Source of the DNA: Nymphaea colorata
Taxonomy: Eukaryota; Streptophyta; Magnoliopsida; Nymphaeales; Nymphaeaceae
Assembly (NCBI RefSeq): GCF_008831285.2
Contig: NW_022204979.1
Span: 1 to 46,948 of the forward strand
Reading direction: 5' to 3'
DNA length: 46,948 nucleotides
Shown here: one piece after another, positions 10,470 through 23,369 of the stretch
How the letters are laid out: the number at the start of each line of letters is the position of its first letter
How positions within the stretch are numbered: position 1 is the first letter of the stretch
Notes under the pieces: model-generated
What the model saw: the letters and a program-made list of their open reading frames with translations, nothing else
Told to the model about the DNA's origin: nothing
Database searches by the model: none
Made by a program: the position numbers and the translations under genes

Positions 10470-10533
10470 AGATTATTAATATATTCGTCAATAAGCAACC
10501 TTGTAAGCCAGTTAAAAAATAATCTCGTTAAAT
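9893..10533. repeat. 641-bp block, near-identical to 11056-11696 (first member)
   Basis: The block covers the promoter side, the 19-nt intron and the N-terminal two thirds of the phosphatase gene. It differs from its partner 1163 bp away by only a few bases, whereas the C-terminal halves of the two genes are clearly diverged. That pattern indicates recent gene conversion or a partial duplication. Confidence 0.92.
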
Positions 10534-10634
10534 CGATGCCTCTAACGTTTTGATAACCCGTAACTATCTCTAACGAAGGAAAAGATGCTATTAAAGCATT
10601 AATATAGCAATTTGACGACTCATAATATTAGATA

Positions 10635-11632
10635 TCATCAGTGAGTATGAGGCTCTCTCTTCATTTATAAATTCTGGCTCATATTGTGGCCATTGAGCTT
10701 ATGCACTTTCGAAGACCTGCTTATCAAGTGTAGTGATCATTCCTTGCTTATTCTCCGTTTATATTTTGTTGTGATCATAATCGATATCTATTCCATAAGG
10801 ATCGGTAAAAAAGCCACCCATAGATTTTATGATGGCATCGCCGGCACAGCTATCCCACTTGTGCGCCCAAGAATCCAAATATATCATGGCGTCAACTTCT
10901 CCATTCGCGACCATCATTGCCTTTATTATTTGTGATGTTACCTTGTGTCCTATCCCATGTGCTGGCACATATTTGGCGTTGATAGCCTTTGCGATTGATT
11001 GCTCATACCCTGACTTTCTTGAATGGCTTGTTGCTACTGTTAAAGGATTGTGAGCGGGCTGTTTGGTTTTGGCGTGCCAGTTGGTGCCGTTGAAGTCCAG
11101 GGTTTACTTATCCTTGACGGAGCCGACGGTGACGATGGGGCGGAAGAGCTTCTTGTCACCGTCCTTTTTGAAGGGGGTGCCGATGATGCCGGCCTCGGGC
11201 TTCTTCTGGTAGGAGAGACCGATGAGGACGGTCACGTCTTCGTAGTTGCCATTCAGGAAGCCCCTGGTGCAGTCGATGGGGTCGATCCAGAGGCAGGCGT
11301 CCTCGACCCGCAGCTCGCGGTCTATGCTGGAGCTCTCGGGTAGCATATCGGTCTTGAGGGCGTCGTAGGCGTAGTTAATGTCGCCCTTATATTCTTCGGT
11401 CTCCTCGCCGATGATCCTGAGTTTGGGGAAGTGCATCCTGATGCCCTTGATGATCATGGACTGGACCTTGTAGTCGGCCTGCGTTAGCGAGAGGTACGTC
11501 GGTGACTGGGTCGTCCTCGCCCTTGCTGTACTCCTGGTAGGAGTGGTCTTGGATGCTCTGGCGGATGACCCCGCAGGCCTCGAAGGCCAGCTGCGTCGAC
11601 ACCGACAACAGCCTCCGCAAATTTACACTCAT
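10635..11632 (-). CDS. Inositol-monophosphatase superfamily phosphatase (copy 2)
   Basis: The N-terminal two thirds are the same as copy 1 (DPIDCTRGFLNG, 19-nt intron at 11479-11497). The C-terminal part is diverged but intact: TSHSRKSGYEQSIAKAINAK, HKVTSQIIKAMMVANGEVD and KWDSCAGDAIIKSMGGFFTD. Unlike copy 1 it reads through KVTSQIIKAMMV without a frame break, which shows that this part is exon. After EPEFINEERASYS the frame stays open with no TGA until it enters the copy-1 promoter. The true stop is probably the TGATGA one frame away near 10635, so the end is approximate. It is in tandem with copy 1 on the same strand. Confidence 0.78.
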
Positions 11633-11696
11633 AGATTATTAATATATTCGTCAATAAGCAACCTTGTAAGCCAGTTAAAAAATAATCTCGTTAAAT
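11056..11696. repeat. 641-bp block, near-identical to 9893-10533 (second member)
   Basis: Its limits are set by the sharp loss of identity at GGG(T/C)TGTTTGG on the left and CTCGTTAAAT on the right. It includes 64 bp upstream of the start codon, so the two genes share promoter-proximal sequence. Confidence 0.92.
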
Positions 11697-11822
11697 CCAC
11701 CCTTTCATTACCTTTGCAGTTAAAAATCTTCTATGATGGTGCAACAGGCAAATATGCCATACAATTATCTATTAATTATTAATTAGGATGGTATCAACAG
11801 ATGACTCTATCAAATGCCGGAT

Positions 11823-12960
11823 TCAGAAAGTAACTTCATGGTCGAAGCTAAACCTTGCAATGTAAGGCTCGAATTCCTCCTCTTCGTACCCAAAGCACTT
11901 TAGTAGTCTGGACTTTTCGTTATTGTGCCTGAGAAGCAGACTCGGATCAGGTGTATAGCCCTAGAAACCTCTATTAATGAGTACCGTTGACCTCAGTTTC
12001 AGCCCTAAAGATCAGGCCGCTCACGAAAAACCTCTGAGAATGTCCATCGAGGTGGAAACCCGCTCCAGGTGAAGGAACTGCTTCAGCGTTTCGGGGACAA
12101 TCTTGGATAGTTCTCTCACTTCATCTGGGAAGCCCGACGAATCGTAATCCTGGTGCCTGCCGAGGTTGGCCTGGTGCTGGTGGTGGATGTTGTGGAAGTA
12201 CTGCTCCACGCTTTTGCGGCAGTAGGCCAGGATTTCCAGCAGTTCCTTGCGGGAGCAGTTGAAGCCCTGCAGAAGGTCGTCGCTGACCTCGTTGAGGGCC
12301 TCGTGCAACCAGTGCAGGTCATCCTTGCTACAGTTTTCTACCCTTTCCTCCCCCTTGAACTTGCTCAGCACTGCCAGGATCTTCTGCCCCAGGCTGTAGT
12401 TGCTGTCCACCAACATCCGGCTGAACATGTAGTACGAGGTAGCATCCAGGCTGAAGAAGTCCTGCTTGTACTCGCTGTCGAGCTCGCCGTTCATTTCCTG
12501 AGCGCTGTTGGCGTTCAAGCTCTGCAGGCCCAGCAGCAATTCTCCAATGTGGTTGACTTCTGCTGAGAGCTACCCCAGCGATATTTTCTGTGTGAAGGAG
12601 GAGTTGGCCTTGATGGGCTTGATGGAGACGGTGCGAACGCTCAAAAACTCATGCGTGGTTATGGTGAGTATGAACTTGGGAGGTTGCCTGCATAGGAAGA
12701 GTTTTCTGAAGCGATCGGCAACGGTAGACCGAATGATGAGTAGCTGTTTATCTCCCATTTCGATGCACTTATAGCCGCTGCATAACCGGAGACGTACCTA
12801 TACTTGAGGGCTTGTCTGAATTATAGGAGTAGTGTTCTGACGGTGTAGTAGATGGCGAACTGGAGATGCAGCTCGTGGCTATCGTCGGGGTAGTGCTTGT
12901 TGCGTGCGGGTTTAGCTTATAATGAATGAGTTGTTTACTATCGTTAGGAATGAAATCCAT
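11823..12960 (-). CDS. Unrecognised protein of about 350 residues
   Basis: The frame is supported by two introns, 12916-12938 (23 nt) and 12778-12797 (20 nt), that join MDFIPNDTKPARNKHYPDDS to HELHLQFAIYYTVRTLLLQF and then SGYKCIEMGDKQLLIIRS. A helical body follows (QDFFSLDATSYYMFSRML, LHWLHEALNEVSDDLLQG, YCRKSVEQYFHNIHHQHQ) ending ERVSTSMDILRG. After a probable intron of 27 or so bases near 12000 the frame resumes with GYTPDPSLLLRHNNEKSRLL and CFGYEEEEFEPYIARFSF. I recognise no domain. It is soluble, with no signal peptide or membrane segment, and its start region is shared with the divergent SEC13 gene 200 bp away. Confidence 0.6.
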
Positions 12961-13159
12961 GCTAAGTTATTGGAAGAGTACAAAAGTTTCTTTCATGTTT
13001 TGAGCCTTCTCACTCATTTAAATAATATAACACTTGCACCTGACCTAAACACACCAACGCATCAGGAAAATAACTTATAGAAAGACCACGGGCAGGTACC
13101 TTAGTTATTGATATAAGATATGGTTTGTTCGATTTGTTAATATTAAATTGATAGATCAC

Positions 13160-14173
13160 ATGCGTGGCAAAGGTGAAGCTAAGGTTCCCGTAAAATCCAA
13201 CCTCCCCATCGAAACATCAGCCTCCATCGTACATCATCCCCAACTCAGACAGACTATCAGTATAATCACAATGGCACTCAACTGGCGGTGGCTGACTCTG
13301 ACGGCATCGTTTATGTCTACCACCGTAATGGATAGCACTTCCAGAAGGTCTCACAGTTCAAAGGGTACTTCTGAATGATGTAGCGACGACGCAGCGATAT
13401 GGAAAGTGACATGGGGCGATCCTTCGTTCGGGGACATCATCGCATTGGGCAGCTTCAAGAAGAAGGTGGCTGTATTCCAAAACAAGGGCAACACTTGGGG
13501 CGAGATTGCCTTCCACGAGATCCACGAGGGGTCGGTGAACCACGTCGAGTGGGCCTCTCCAGCCTTCGGATTGAAGCTGTTCTCGGCAGGCAGTGACGGC
13601 TCCATTGCCATTTTGGAGCTGAAGAAGAATGCCTGGGCGACCAGCAGCTTCTCCGCCCACGAATGCTCCATCAATAGCCTCAGTCTGCGCCCAGTGGCCC
13701 TCAACGAGGACGAATAGGAGAGAATCAACCAATATCCTATGCTTGCCACTGTTGCAAAGGACCACGTAGTAAAAATTTGGAGGCACACTTCCGAAATTAA
13801 ATAGGAACTCCTCTAAAAAGACGCCAGGATTTATCAGCAAGTCGCATCCTATAAGCCCACTCCGAAACCATCCGCTCCCTTCTTGGAAAAAGAGGTGGAC
13901 CGAGGCAGAACCCATCGAGTACGAACTACTGACCGCCTCTGAGGTACATTATGCAATATGAAGGACGGCACCGTCAAACTGACATCTTTCAAAGGCGACA
14001 AGCTGGCCCAGACAATCGAGGTCTGCAAGCACGAAGACCCAGTCTACCGCATTTCGCAGTCAATCACGGGCAACCTGTTGAGCGTTTCCGTTTCTGACGA
14101 GGAGGAGAAGACCTACGTGTATGCTGAGAAGGAGAGCTGGAAAAATTGGAACTTGGTAGAGCAGATTCAGTGA
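13160..14173 (+). CDS. SEC13: SEC13, COPII/nuclear-pore WD-repeat protein
   Basis: Introns at 13229-13248, 13365-13383 and 13944-13963 (20, 19, 20 nt) give a WD40 protein of about 310 residues. Diagnostic segments include AAIWKVTWGDPSFGDIIALG, GSVNHVEWASPAFGLKLFSA, HVVKIWR, YELLTASEDGTVKL and the terminal blade YRISQSITGNLLSVSVSD. These match SEC13, which pairs with SEC31 in COPII coats and is part of the nuclear pore Y complex. Between 13812 and 13890 the frame shifts twice by one missing base, where AHSETIRS and then SWKKRW belong. An upstream TTG could extend the frame, but ATG at 13160 is the natural start. Confidence 0.88.
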
Positions 14174-14211
14174 TGCATACTTATTAGATATTGGCACTCA
14201 AATTATCAACT

Positions 14212-15024
14212 TCACTTTAATTTCTTCTTGAAGTGGGGAGTCTCCTCCGCATTCAGGTAAAAGGACTGGATTTTCTTATTCCGCACCATCGTCTTTGCCT
14301 TCGCTGGCTCTGTATTGCACACGTTCTCAGCCTTGGTGAAGTTCATATAGATCTACCGCTTCGATATTATCTTCTAGGGCGATTACATTTCATGCAGTCT
14401 TTCAATTGAGTTCGCTAAATTAGATGGTTTTCTATCAGATGATGCGTCTACTTTCTCGTGGCTTATGCTCCTGAACCTGAAGACTTTGGGCAGTTTCTTA
14501 TCGCTGACTGGAAAATGTATCTTAGGGGCGTCTTTTGATGTCGATAGTCTTTTCTTAGTCGCTGATTATATCTCCTCTCTTATTTTTCTTTTAAATGAGA
14601 TTTATTGTTCAGAACCTATCTCCTATCGAATAAGTTGCATGGATTGAGGCTTTCGCGCTTATTTGCAAATGAAATCAGAGGGAAACTGCCTGCTATTCTT
14701 TGAAACCTTTGGCTTTAAGGAAGTTTATATATGTTTGGAGGAATGAGGTTTTATGATCAAGTCAGGATCATCATCTATGTATATTTTCTCAATCCGATAT
14801 TTCTCATCTAATTTTAACGGATTGAAGGAACAATCATCCAATTGAACATCCTACATGCCCTGATCATATCTTCTGAGTTTCTTTGATCTAAAGGCCTTCA
14901 GCCTCATATCTCTTTTCTACTGATAAGAGAGTAGGAAGCCTGTGAGTTTATCCTCTTTGTTTTTTACTGGAGTGATATCCTGTGAAAGTTGTTTTTTGTT
15001 GAAGGTAAAGAGTAAGCTATCCAT
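14212..15024 (-). CDS. Unrecognised basic protein, 270 residues, intronless
   Basis: A single unbroken frame runs from ATG at 15024 to TGA at 14212, with many TAA/TAG read as Gln. It is rich in Lys, Ser and Arg and has no strong hydrophobic segment (MDSLLFTFNKKQLSQDITPV near the start, SFYLNAEETPHFKKKLK at the end). It looks disordered and could be a nucleic-acid or cytoskeleton-binding protein, but no family is recognised. It is convergent with SEC13, with 38 bp between the stops. Confidence 0.65.
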
Positions 15025-15160
15025 TCCTAACTTAATAAAAATGTTTATATGATAAAATAGAATTTGGGAAGGTCTATTAATAATAATAACTCAAACAATA
15101 TCCATTTCGCCTAACCTAGGAGGCGGGAAGCAAATCTCAATAAAAGAGGATTGTTATCAT

Positions 15161-16227
15161 TCACATTTAGTGCCCTTTTATTTGAAGAGTGCCAGAGTTC
15201 GTCTCCTTTTGACTTTGGTTCTATTTCTTTGCGTTTTTGGCGGGCACGGGAACTTACTCCACTTGTTAATCCTCCTCAGAGATAGCAAGCTCATCAATAT
15301 CTATGAAAGACTTGCTTTGCAAGCTCACGTTCATTAGCGGTCCTGACAGTAAGGTCTACTAGTAAAAGTTCCAATTGACGAGGCCATTGCTCGGGAACAG
15401 TGTGAATTAAAGCTCTTCCTTCCGCTTTTGACGCTAGGTTTATTAATGATTTGAAACAATCGATTTATAGGTCTTTTCGCACTCTAGACTGTGTTCCTCA
15501 GGCCTGAACAATTTGACGCTTATCCTTTTCCAAGTGGGTAGAAGTACTTATCAAGGAACAATTTCTTCATTTCTTCGTTGACGTATGTCATCTCATCAAT
15601 CAGAATGCCCTTAACGATGAACTAATCCTGCTTATTAGTTATATGTATTTTGTGATTATTGAGGATTTCCGCAAGCGAGTGCTTAAAAGAACCATAAAGT
15701 CTTTGTGCCTGAAGTGAAATGACCTAAATTGCAGAGCTCATCACTGCGTCATTTTTTGGCTTGTAATACCTTCCAATCAATGGCATTTTTTAAACCACTT
15801 TGAACAGCTGTTTGAGCATATTGATTGAATAGAACAGCATTTGCATGGCATCGTTTTTTTTATAGGTCAAGTTCTTCATGTCGTTGTAAGAATCCTTGGA
15901 AGTGCAGCACTTTATGACGAACCGATAGTACGGTTCGAGAAATTTAGTATTGAGCCATTCATCTTTGGAGGGTCGGTATTTGAGCCCCTGCTCGATAACT
16001 TCGAACCAACTCTTGCTATGGAGTATGATCAAGTTGGCGAGTGAGAGCATGCGAACAATCTTGAATGGGTTTGTTGTATTTGCTTCAAGCGCTTTGGTTA
16101 GTTTTTTGCCGTCAGTTGACTTAAGCTCTCTCAGGAGCTTCTAGGGGGGTACCTTACAGTCGATGAAGTTCTCTAGATTGAGAAATTTATCTAGCTCGGA
16201 CTCGAATAATTTCATAAGAACCTTCAT
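15161..16227 (-). CDS. Unrecognised protein, 355 residues
   Basis: The frame runs without introns from MKVLMKLFESELDKFLNLEN to TGA at 15161, with one missing base near 15535 (GGAAAAGG, an A run). The N-terminal two thirds look alpha-helical and globular: LTKALEANTTNPFKIVRMLS, LANLIILHSKSWFEVIEQGL, WLNTKFLEPYYRFVIKCC. The C-terminal part (after IVKGILIDEMTYVNEEMKK) becomes Lys/Gln-rich. The helical layout faintly resembles ENTH/ANTH adaptor domains, but I do not claim that assignment. Confidence 0.6.
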
Positions 16228-16322
16228 TGCAATAAACCTATTATAGCCTCTTCAATCAAAGACAATTAAGAATAATGCTAAACTTAACGGACTGGGTTAT
16301 AGGAATAGAAGAGGAAGGATCA

Positions 16323-17578
16323 TCAAATGTAGCAGTAGGTGTAATGCCGCATCCTGTCTTCAACTTAATCTTATTCTAACTTTTCTTACATTTCTTTCGT
16401 AGGGGATACCGTTTACTTTGCAGGCTTTGAAATAACGGACTTTTTTTTCTATTTTTATGGTGGCTTTTCATTGGAAAGAGCAGACTATTACTTTTTATGG
16501 GTTTATTTTGCCTATTTTTATTTCTTAGAATCGCTTTTGTTAAAAACTGAGAAGAGACTCGACCATGAAAATTATCCCTTCGTAATTGAATCTTCCACTT
16601 TTTACATTTAGGTTGGTTCCGTCACTATCTCACCTTTTGTTTCCTTCTATCCTTCCTTACTCTACTTGTTTAGCTCTTTTAAATTTGCCTTTTTGAATTG
16701 ATGCATAAGGAATCGAATCACCTCCCTCACACATTAAGTTGGTCTATTATCGTTGTGCCTTCCTTTTACCATCTTAATAAGTTTATCGTCGGCGGCATAC
16801 CCTTCGAAAAGGTCCTTTGTGTGCTCCATCGGGATGATCTCGTCCTATATTCCCACAATAAAAAAACCAGGAATTTGAATATTTGAAACCGTCTTCATAG
16901 GGTTCAAATCATAAATACTGAAGTTGGCCTTTTGCTGAATCGTCCCCGAAATAATCTTAAATGCTCCACTGAGGACGATCTTCGGGATTTTCGATGTTTT
17001 TTGAGCCATGTCCTCAATCAATGATTTCAGGCTCTTGAATGGACTATCGAAAACTGCCACCTTTATTCCTGGGTTGTTAGATACATACAACAAGGCTGTT
17101 ACAGCCCCCATGGATCTTCCCCAAAGACCAATACTTGTAATTTTCGGGTAATTTTTAAGGTAGTTGATGACTTCTTGCAGGTCCTGCTGCTCGTAATACC
17201 CAAGCGATACATATTATCCTTCCGCATTTCCGCATCCGCTGAAATCGAAAGTGCATAGTGCCATTTTGTTGATTAGTAATCTTCGCATGTATTAAGTTCT
17301 TTATTGTGAGTGAATTACCCCTCGATTCGGTTGCTGCTGTTTCCGTGGAGGTAAATGACGCATGGATACTGTTCGGGTTCAACAGGAAGCCAAAGCGAGC
17401 AGGTAAAGGTGTATCCTCGCTTGTTGGTCAGCTGGAAGTCCTTCCTCACTACCTCCTTACCCTTGAGCGTGAATAGCGATGGGCCGAAAATTTCTTAGTT
17501 GTATGGTGTCCTGGAAGGCCTTAGGATGTATTTCCAGAGCTGTTCGTATTCGCTTTGCAATTTACTTATAAAGTTCAT
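16323..17578 (-). CDS. Alpha/beta hydrolase with Lys/Gln-rich C-terminal extension
   Basis: 411 residues, with one 20-nt intron at 17299-17318. The catalytic core is complete: CVIYLHGNSSNR (oxyanion strand), TFDFSGCGNAEGQYVSLGYY, the nucleophile elbow GLWGRSMGAVTAL, the acid in VGIQDEIIP, and the His in KGRHNDNRP. This is the FSH/BAAT-like peptidase-or-esterase type common in ciliates and plants; the substrate cannot be told. From about residue 290 the protein continues in one frame with about 120 residues dominated by Lys, Gln, Ser and Thr (many TAA/TAG codons). Such a tail is not part of the fold and is probably disordered. No frame break was needed. Confidence 0.85.
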
Positions 17579-17914
17579 TTGCTATAGGCTTTGATAGAAA
17601 TATAATTGGCTCTACACATCAACCACACCTATTTTTCAACTATAATCATACCAAACTTTCAAAAATGCTTAATTGTGATGAATTAAGGGACAAAATACGG
17701 CCGCTACTTGGAAAATGGCTCAAATACGAGGTTGATAATTTAATTTAAAGTCAAATTACTCTTACTTTTCACAACTAAATTGCAGCAGCAATTAGATATC
17801 TGTTTGAAAGATTGATGACTGTTTTAATGGCTTTAAGTAGAAACGCCACCATAAGCTACCCTTACTGCATACATCATAAATTGTCAATATCTCTATATTA
17901 TATTTAAGCAATAA
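17579..17914. promoter_or_regulatory. Divergent intergenic region
   Basis: 336 bp separate the starts of the hydrolase (minus) and the kinase (plus). The sequence is AT-rich with no reading frame I trust. It must hold both promoters; no defined element is recognised. Confidence 0.4.
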
Positions 17915-19675
<1,761 letters not shown>

Positions 19676-20730
19676 ATGGAAGCGAGCAGACTCAGCAAAT
19701 CTAACTACACTTCTCCCGTCAAGAGCGAGCTTTACTTCAGCTTGGAGGACGATAAGAAACTCATCCTCAAAAAAATGCATTACCTCTTCATTGTCTATGC
19801 CGCCAGAGCATCCAGATATGCCTTTCGGGAGATGTCCGAAAGTGTTTCATGGAACTCATGGAGATATCTTCGAGTTCACCAGTCGTCCACTATTCAAGAA
19901 TAGTGATGCTTGGAAGAAAATAGTCACTCTTTACCATGGAAAAGGCAAGAAAACAGGGATGGTCTTCGAGGAATTTCTGAAGCTTCTCCCAGCAATAAGC
20001 TGTCATTTGAGTCGGTCACATGATGCAGAAGACGACCTCAAGTACCTTATGAAGCAAATCCTTGAGGTTTATAAGAAAAAAGTTAGTGCGTAGATTGAAG
20101 GAAGGTATGTTGAATTCGACTTCAACTTGAAGAAGGATACTTTGGAGTACATCAGCAAGCTAGCAGACCAGCTGTTAATTGTCTACAAAGTATTTTTTCC
20201 TTAATTTAGCTGTATTTCCCTCAAGAAATGACCAACCAATCTATTTACGAATCGTTTGATAACGTCATGCTCTTCTTCAAAGAGTTTGAAATATACCCCA
20301 AAATCATCAATGCGAGCCAACTTTACCTTATCTTCTTGGAGATAATCAATAGCGAAGTCGACAATATGTTTACTTGGGCTGATCAACAACGTAAAAAACT
20401 CGGAGAAAAGGGTTCTATATTTACTTTTTCCAAGTTCATTGATATGTTGGTCAGAGTGGGAATCGTGAGTATTTCTAGACTGAGGGAAGTGGAAGACCCT
20501 GAATGGTGGTCGCTTAAGCAAAAATAATCGATAAAGGCACTTTTGGAGTACATGGAGAACGTCAAAGTCAAAAATAAAACAGTAAGTTCAAACAGGTCAG
20601 ATTCACATTCATTCTGATTGAAGAGTATAACAGTGAAGGGGAAAAATGGGTCGTGACGCAATCAGACCGGATGTATGATGATTCTAAGGGAAGGGACTTT
20701 TTCCAGCTTTTCGAACGCATGAAACTATGA
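19676..20730 (+). CDS. Uncharacterised protein with two p25-alpha/TPPP-like segments
   Basis: About 345 residues, with a 20-nt intron at 20190-20209. The N-terminus (SLEDDKKLILKKMHYLFIVY) leads into a segment with VFHGTHGDIFEF, then GMVFEEFLKLLPAIS. A second similar unit has YESFDNVMLFFKEFEIYPKI and FTFSKFIDMLVRVGI. The alternation 'F-x-x-(Y/F)-x-x-(F/Y)-x-E ... FxxFLxxL' recalls p25-alpha proteins that bundle microtubules, common in ciliates; this is a weak call. The protein ends VVTQSDRMYDDSKGRDFF...RMKL. Two missing bases are assumed near 19840 and 20580. Confidence 0.55.
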
Positions 20731-20858
20731 TTATTTTATTTCATTTATTCTTAAACCTCATGTGATTTCATAATCATAGTTTTTACTGAATTATTGTCCA
20801 GTTTTTTAAATGCTACGCCATTAAAATTGCAAAAAACTTATAATTATAAGAGCTTATT

Positions 20859-21737
20859 ATGAAAAAGATTGCCAGAACATATGTAATATAGGAAGACGAG
20901 CACCTCTAAAACCTTAGAAAAATCATAAAGCGAGATTACTTCGGGACCACCTCTGCTGCAGAGTAAAAAGAGACCATATCGATGACTCTGAATAACTACT
21001 TATCTAACTATAAATCAAATGAAAACCAGCTGTTCTCGGAAATGGTGGAGACGGATAAGGAGGAATGGAAAAAGAACCATTGGTGGATTGAAAAGCAAGA
21101 CAAAATGCTCATGATCGCCAGCTCAGAAAAATTCGATGCACTTCCCTATCACAATATGCTCGAAAATAATCCAGAAATCAATGGAATCAACACCTCCCTT
21201 ACCAAACAGGATGCCAAGAATTCATTCTTCTTCAACCGCGAAAAGAATTACGGATCTCTGCAATCAAAAGAACATGAAGAGTCCAAAAAGGTAGTATACG
21301 GAAATTGTAAATTCGATGATCCAGTAAATAGGATGAAAGAGTATATGCTGGTCAAGAAGGAAGAGCAGACCCCTCTCAGAGAAGACGGGAAGTAGTGGGA
21401 AGCCAAGGAACCGATGAAGTAAAAGAAATCAGGCCGTGAAGACACTCCTCCTCCCGAAGACGACGGCCACCTCATGACCTGGGGTGAAATAGAAAGCACG
21501 CCAATGAGAATCGCTGGTCCTGAATTTAAGATTCCTGAAACTCCTCAGCGCTAGATCATCCTCAACAATCTTAACACCAAAATGAATAAAGAAAAGCTTC
21601 AACCTTCAAAGAAAAGTGAGCTCGTCATGAAGATCCTTGGCAGTCTAACGCCGTCTTACAACAGCAGACTTGCCAGTAAGAACAGAATGTATCAAGTGTT
21701 AGGAGAAATGACAGCGTAAACAGGTCAAGTGCCTTGA
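20859..21737 (+). CDS. ESS2: ESS2 (DGCR14/ES2) splicing-associated protein
   Basis: 292 residues in one unbroken frame with no intron. The N-terminal signature VIQEDEHLQNLRKIIKRDYF matches the ESS2 hallmark (E-D-E-Y-x-x-x-L-x-x-I-I-x-R-D-Y-F). The C-terminal signature WGEIESTPMRI...PEFKIPETPQR is the conserved ESS2 block with the P-F/E-F-x-I-P motif. ESS2 is a nuclear protein of the late spliceosome (C complex). The middle is charged and probably disordered. Four TAR codons within the first 40 residues must be read as Gln for this to work. Confidence 0.88.
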
Positions 21738-21842
21738 AAGCATAAAAAAGCTAAATTTCAGGGCTATTGAATATCAAAAAATGATGATTGACTGACCTTT
21801 ATACTTTTATTTTTGAATGATAGAAGGATAAATTTATACAAA

Positions 21843-23369
21843 TCAATTATCTTCCAGCAAATGAGTATTGATAACTTCTTCGTCTTCATCCTAGCCTTTC
21901 TATTCTATCTTTTAAAGTTATTTATTCTGTCCTTCTCCTTCTCCACCTTCAAGTTCATCTGCAAACTTTTTAAGCCTTTCCTATTGAAGCTGTATGGATC
22001 CTGCATCTCTTTTGTAATCTGTTTCACCATCCCAATAGTCGCATTCAACCTCTCTTCCGTCGAAGAATCTTCCATTCATCAAGGAGATACACTCCTCAGC
22101 ATCCTTTTATCTTTTGAACTTGACCTCAACTATGCCGTCAGGATGGGTTTCATAGAATCTGATTCTTTGTACTTCTCCCAACTTGTTTATTTCCTCAGTG
22201 ATATCTTTCTTTACAGATTCAATATATTCGTCGTTGTTTAGCTGGCTTTGGTCAATCATATGTTTTAAGATGACTATTTTGAGGCCTTATCCCACCTAGT
22301 CGATGTTATCATCCCAAGAAAACTGCTTCTTCTCTTGCATTTTTGATTGAATCTTTTTAGCCAAGCTTTGCTTTTTTGTTTGGCGCCGCTTGTAGTCTTA
22401 CTATTTCTGGTTGAACGTCGCCTTTTCGATTTTGACTTTGAAGCCACTCCTAATTTCCTTGTTGTTTAGATTTTATATTGCCATTTCGACACTTTCTTAT
22501 CTTGCGTAAGATACTGCAGCATCGCCCTTAGGAAAACCATTCTCGTCTTTATAGATTTTAACCTTTTCCTTTCCTGTGTTCAAGTCAATGCGTAATACTC
22601 CTGCCTTATTCACAAATTCCTTAAGTTCCTCCTCGGTGATGTCCAACGGCAGTCCAGAAATGTAGATAAAAGTGTTAATTTTGGCACTATACCATTTTTC
22701 TTTCTTTTTCTCAGCCTGGCGCTTGGCTTTCTTCTTGTTCTTCTCTTTTCTCAAGAGTTGCTCCTCAGTTAATGGAACTTCAGGTTCAACTTTTTCCTCA
22801 GTATGAGCATCTTTCTTTCTTCTCTTATCTTTCTATCCGAAAAAGAGTTCAGCTTTGAGCTTGTTGAAGAGCAGTTGCTTCATTTTTTCAATTTTTTCGG
22901 TCGGTTCTTCTTCTTGCTGCACCCATTCCCCTTTTTCCTCGTCATAAATGTTCCATTTGCCATCAGTGGTCTGGTGAAAGGTCTTCTTGATGAGGTTGTC
23001 AACAGTGGACTCGAGGATAGTAAGAGCGTTTTAATCCTTGTTTTAGATGATTTGGTCATTATTTTCTTCTCCTTGTTCCTTGGGGGCCTCTTTGTTTTCC
23101 TGCGGTTTTTCAAACAAGTGCTCCCGCTTCTTTTCTATCTCAAGAATCTCTTTAGAGGATTCGAGAATGCTGGCCTTGATTTCTTCGATCTCGTTCAGAT
23201 ACCTCCACTCCTTCATGCCATTCTTCCAGGCGAAGGTCTTCGAGGTGATATCATTCGTGCGCAGAAGTACGTCTAAGTCCCTGAGCGAAAGAGGCCCCCG
23301 TGTTTCGCTGTTGACGAGGATGTACCATACCTCTTAATCTGTGATCTCGAATTTGCTTTATTTGTTCAT
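21843..23369 (-). CDS. HTATSF1: HTATSF1/CUS2-type U2 snRNP factor with an N-terminal GYF-like domain
   Basis: 508 residues, intronless, with no frame break. A GYF_2-type domain comes first (EVWYILVNSETRGPLSLRDL, AWKNGMKEWRYL). It is followed by a linker with IYDEEKGEWVQ, then RRM1 (NTFIYISGLPLDITEEELKE, KIYKDENGFPKGDAAVSY), and a second RRM of the UHM kind (GQGLKIVILKHMID, EVQRIRFYETHPDGIVEVKF, NGRFFDGREVECDYWDGETD). This is the HTATSF1/CUS2 layout; the protein helps load U2 snRNP through SF3B1. The C-terminus is acidic (DEDEEVINTHLLED). With ESS2 next door and convergent, two splicing factors are neighbours, although an operon is impossible in this arrangement. Confidence 0.88.

Noticed and set aside
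9887-11343. Plus-strand open frames in both phosphatase copies, identical in sequence
   Set aside because: They are antisense to the DPIDCT/GEE region of the phosphatases; their repetition reflects the duplicated block.
12116-12566. Two further open frames within the unknown gene at 11823-12960
   Set aside because: One is antisense and one is a shifted frame; the frame kept is joined by two introns to its upstream exons and has better composition.
13148-13159. Extension of SEC13 to a TTG codon
   Set aside because: The first ATG is at 13160, and there is no reason to invoke a non-ATG start in a nuclear ciliate gene.
13351-13915. Minus-strand open frames of 145 and 185 codons
   Set aside because: Antisense to the WD-repeat motifs of SEC13.
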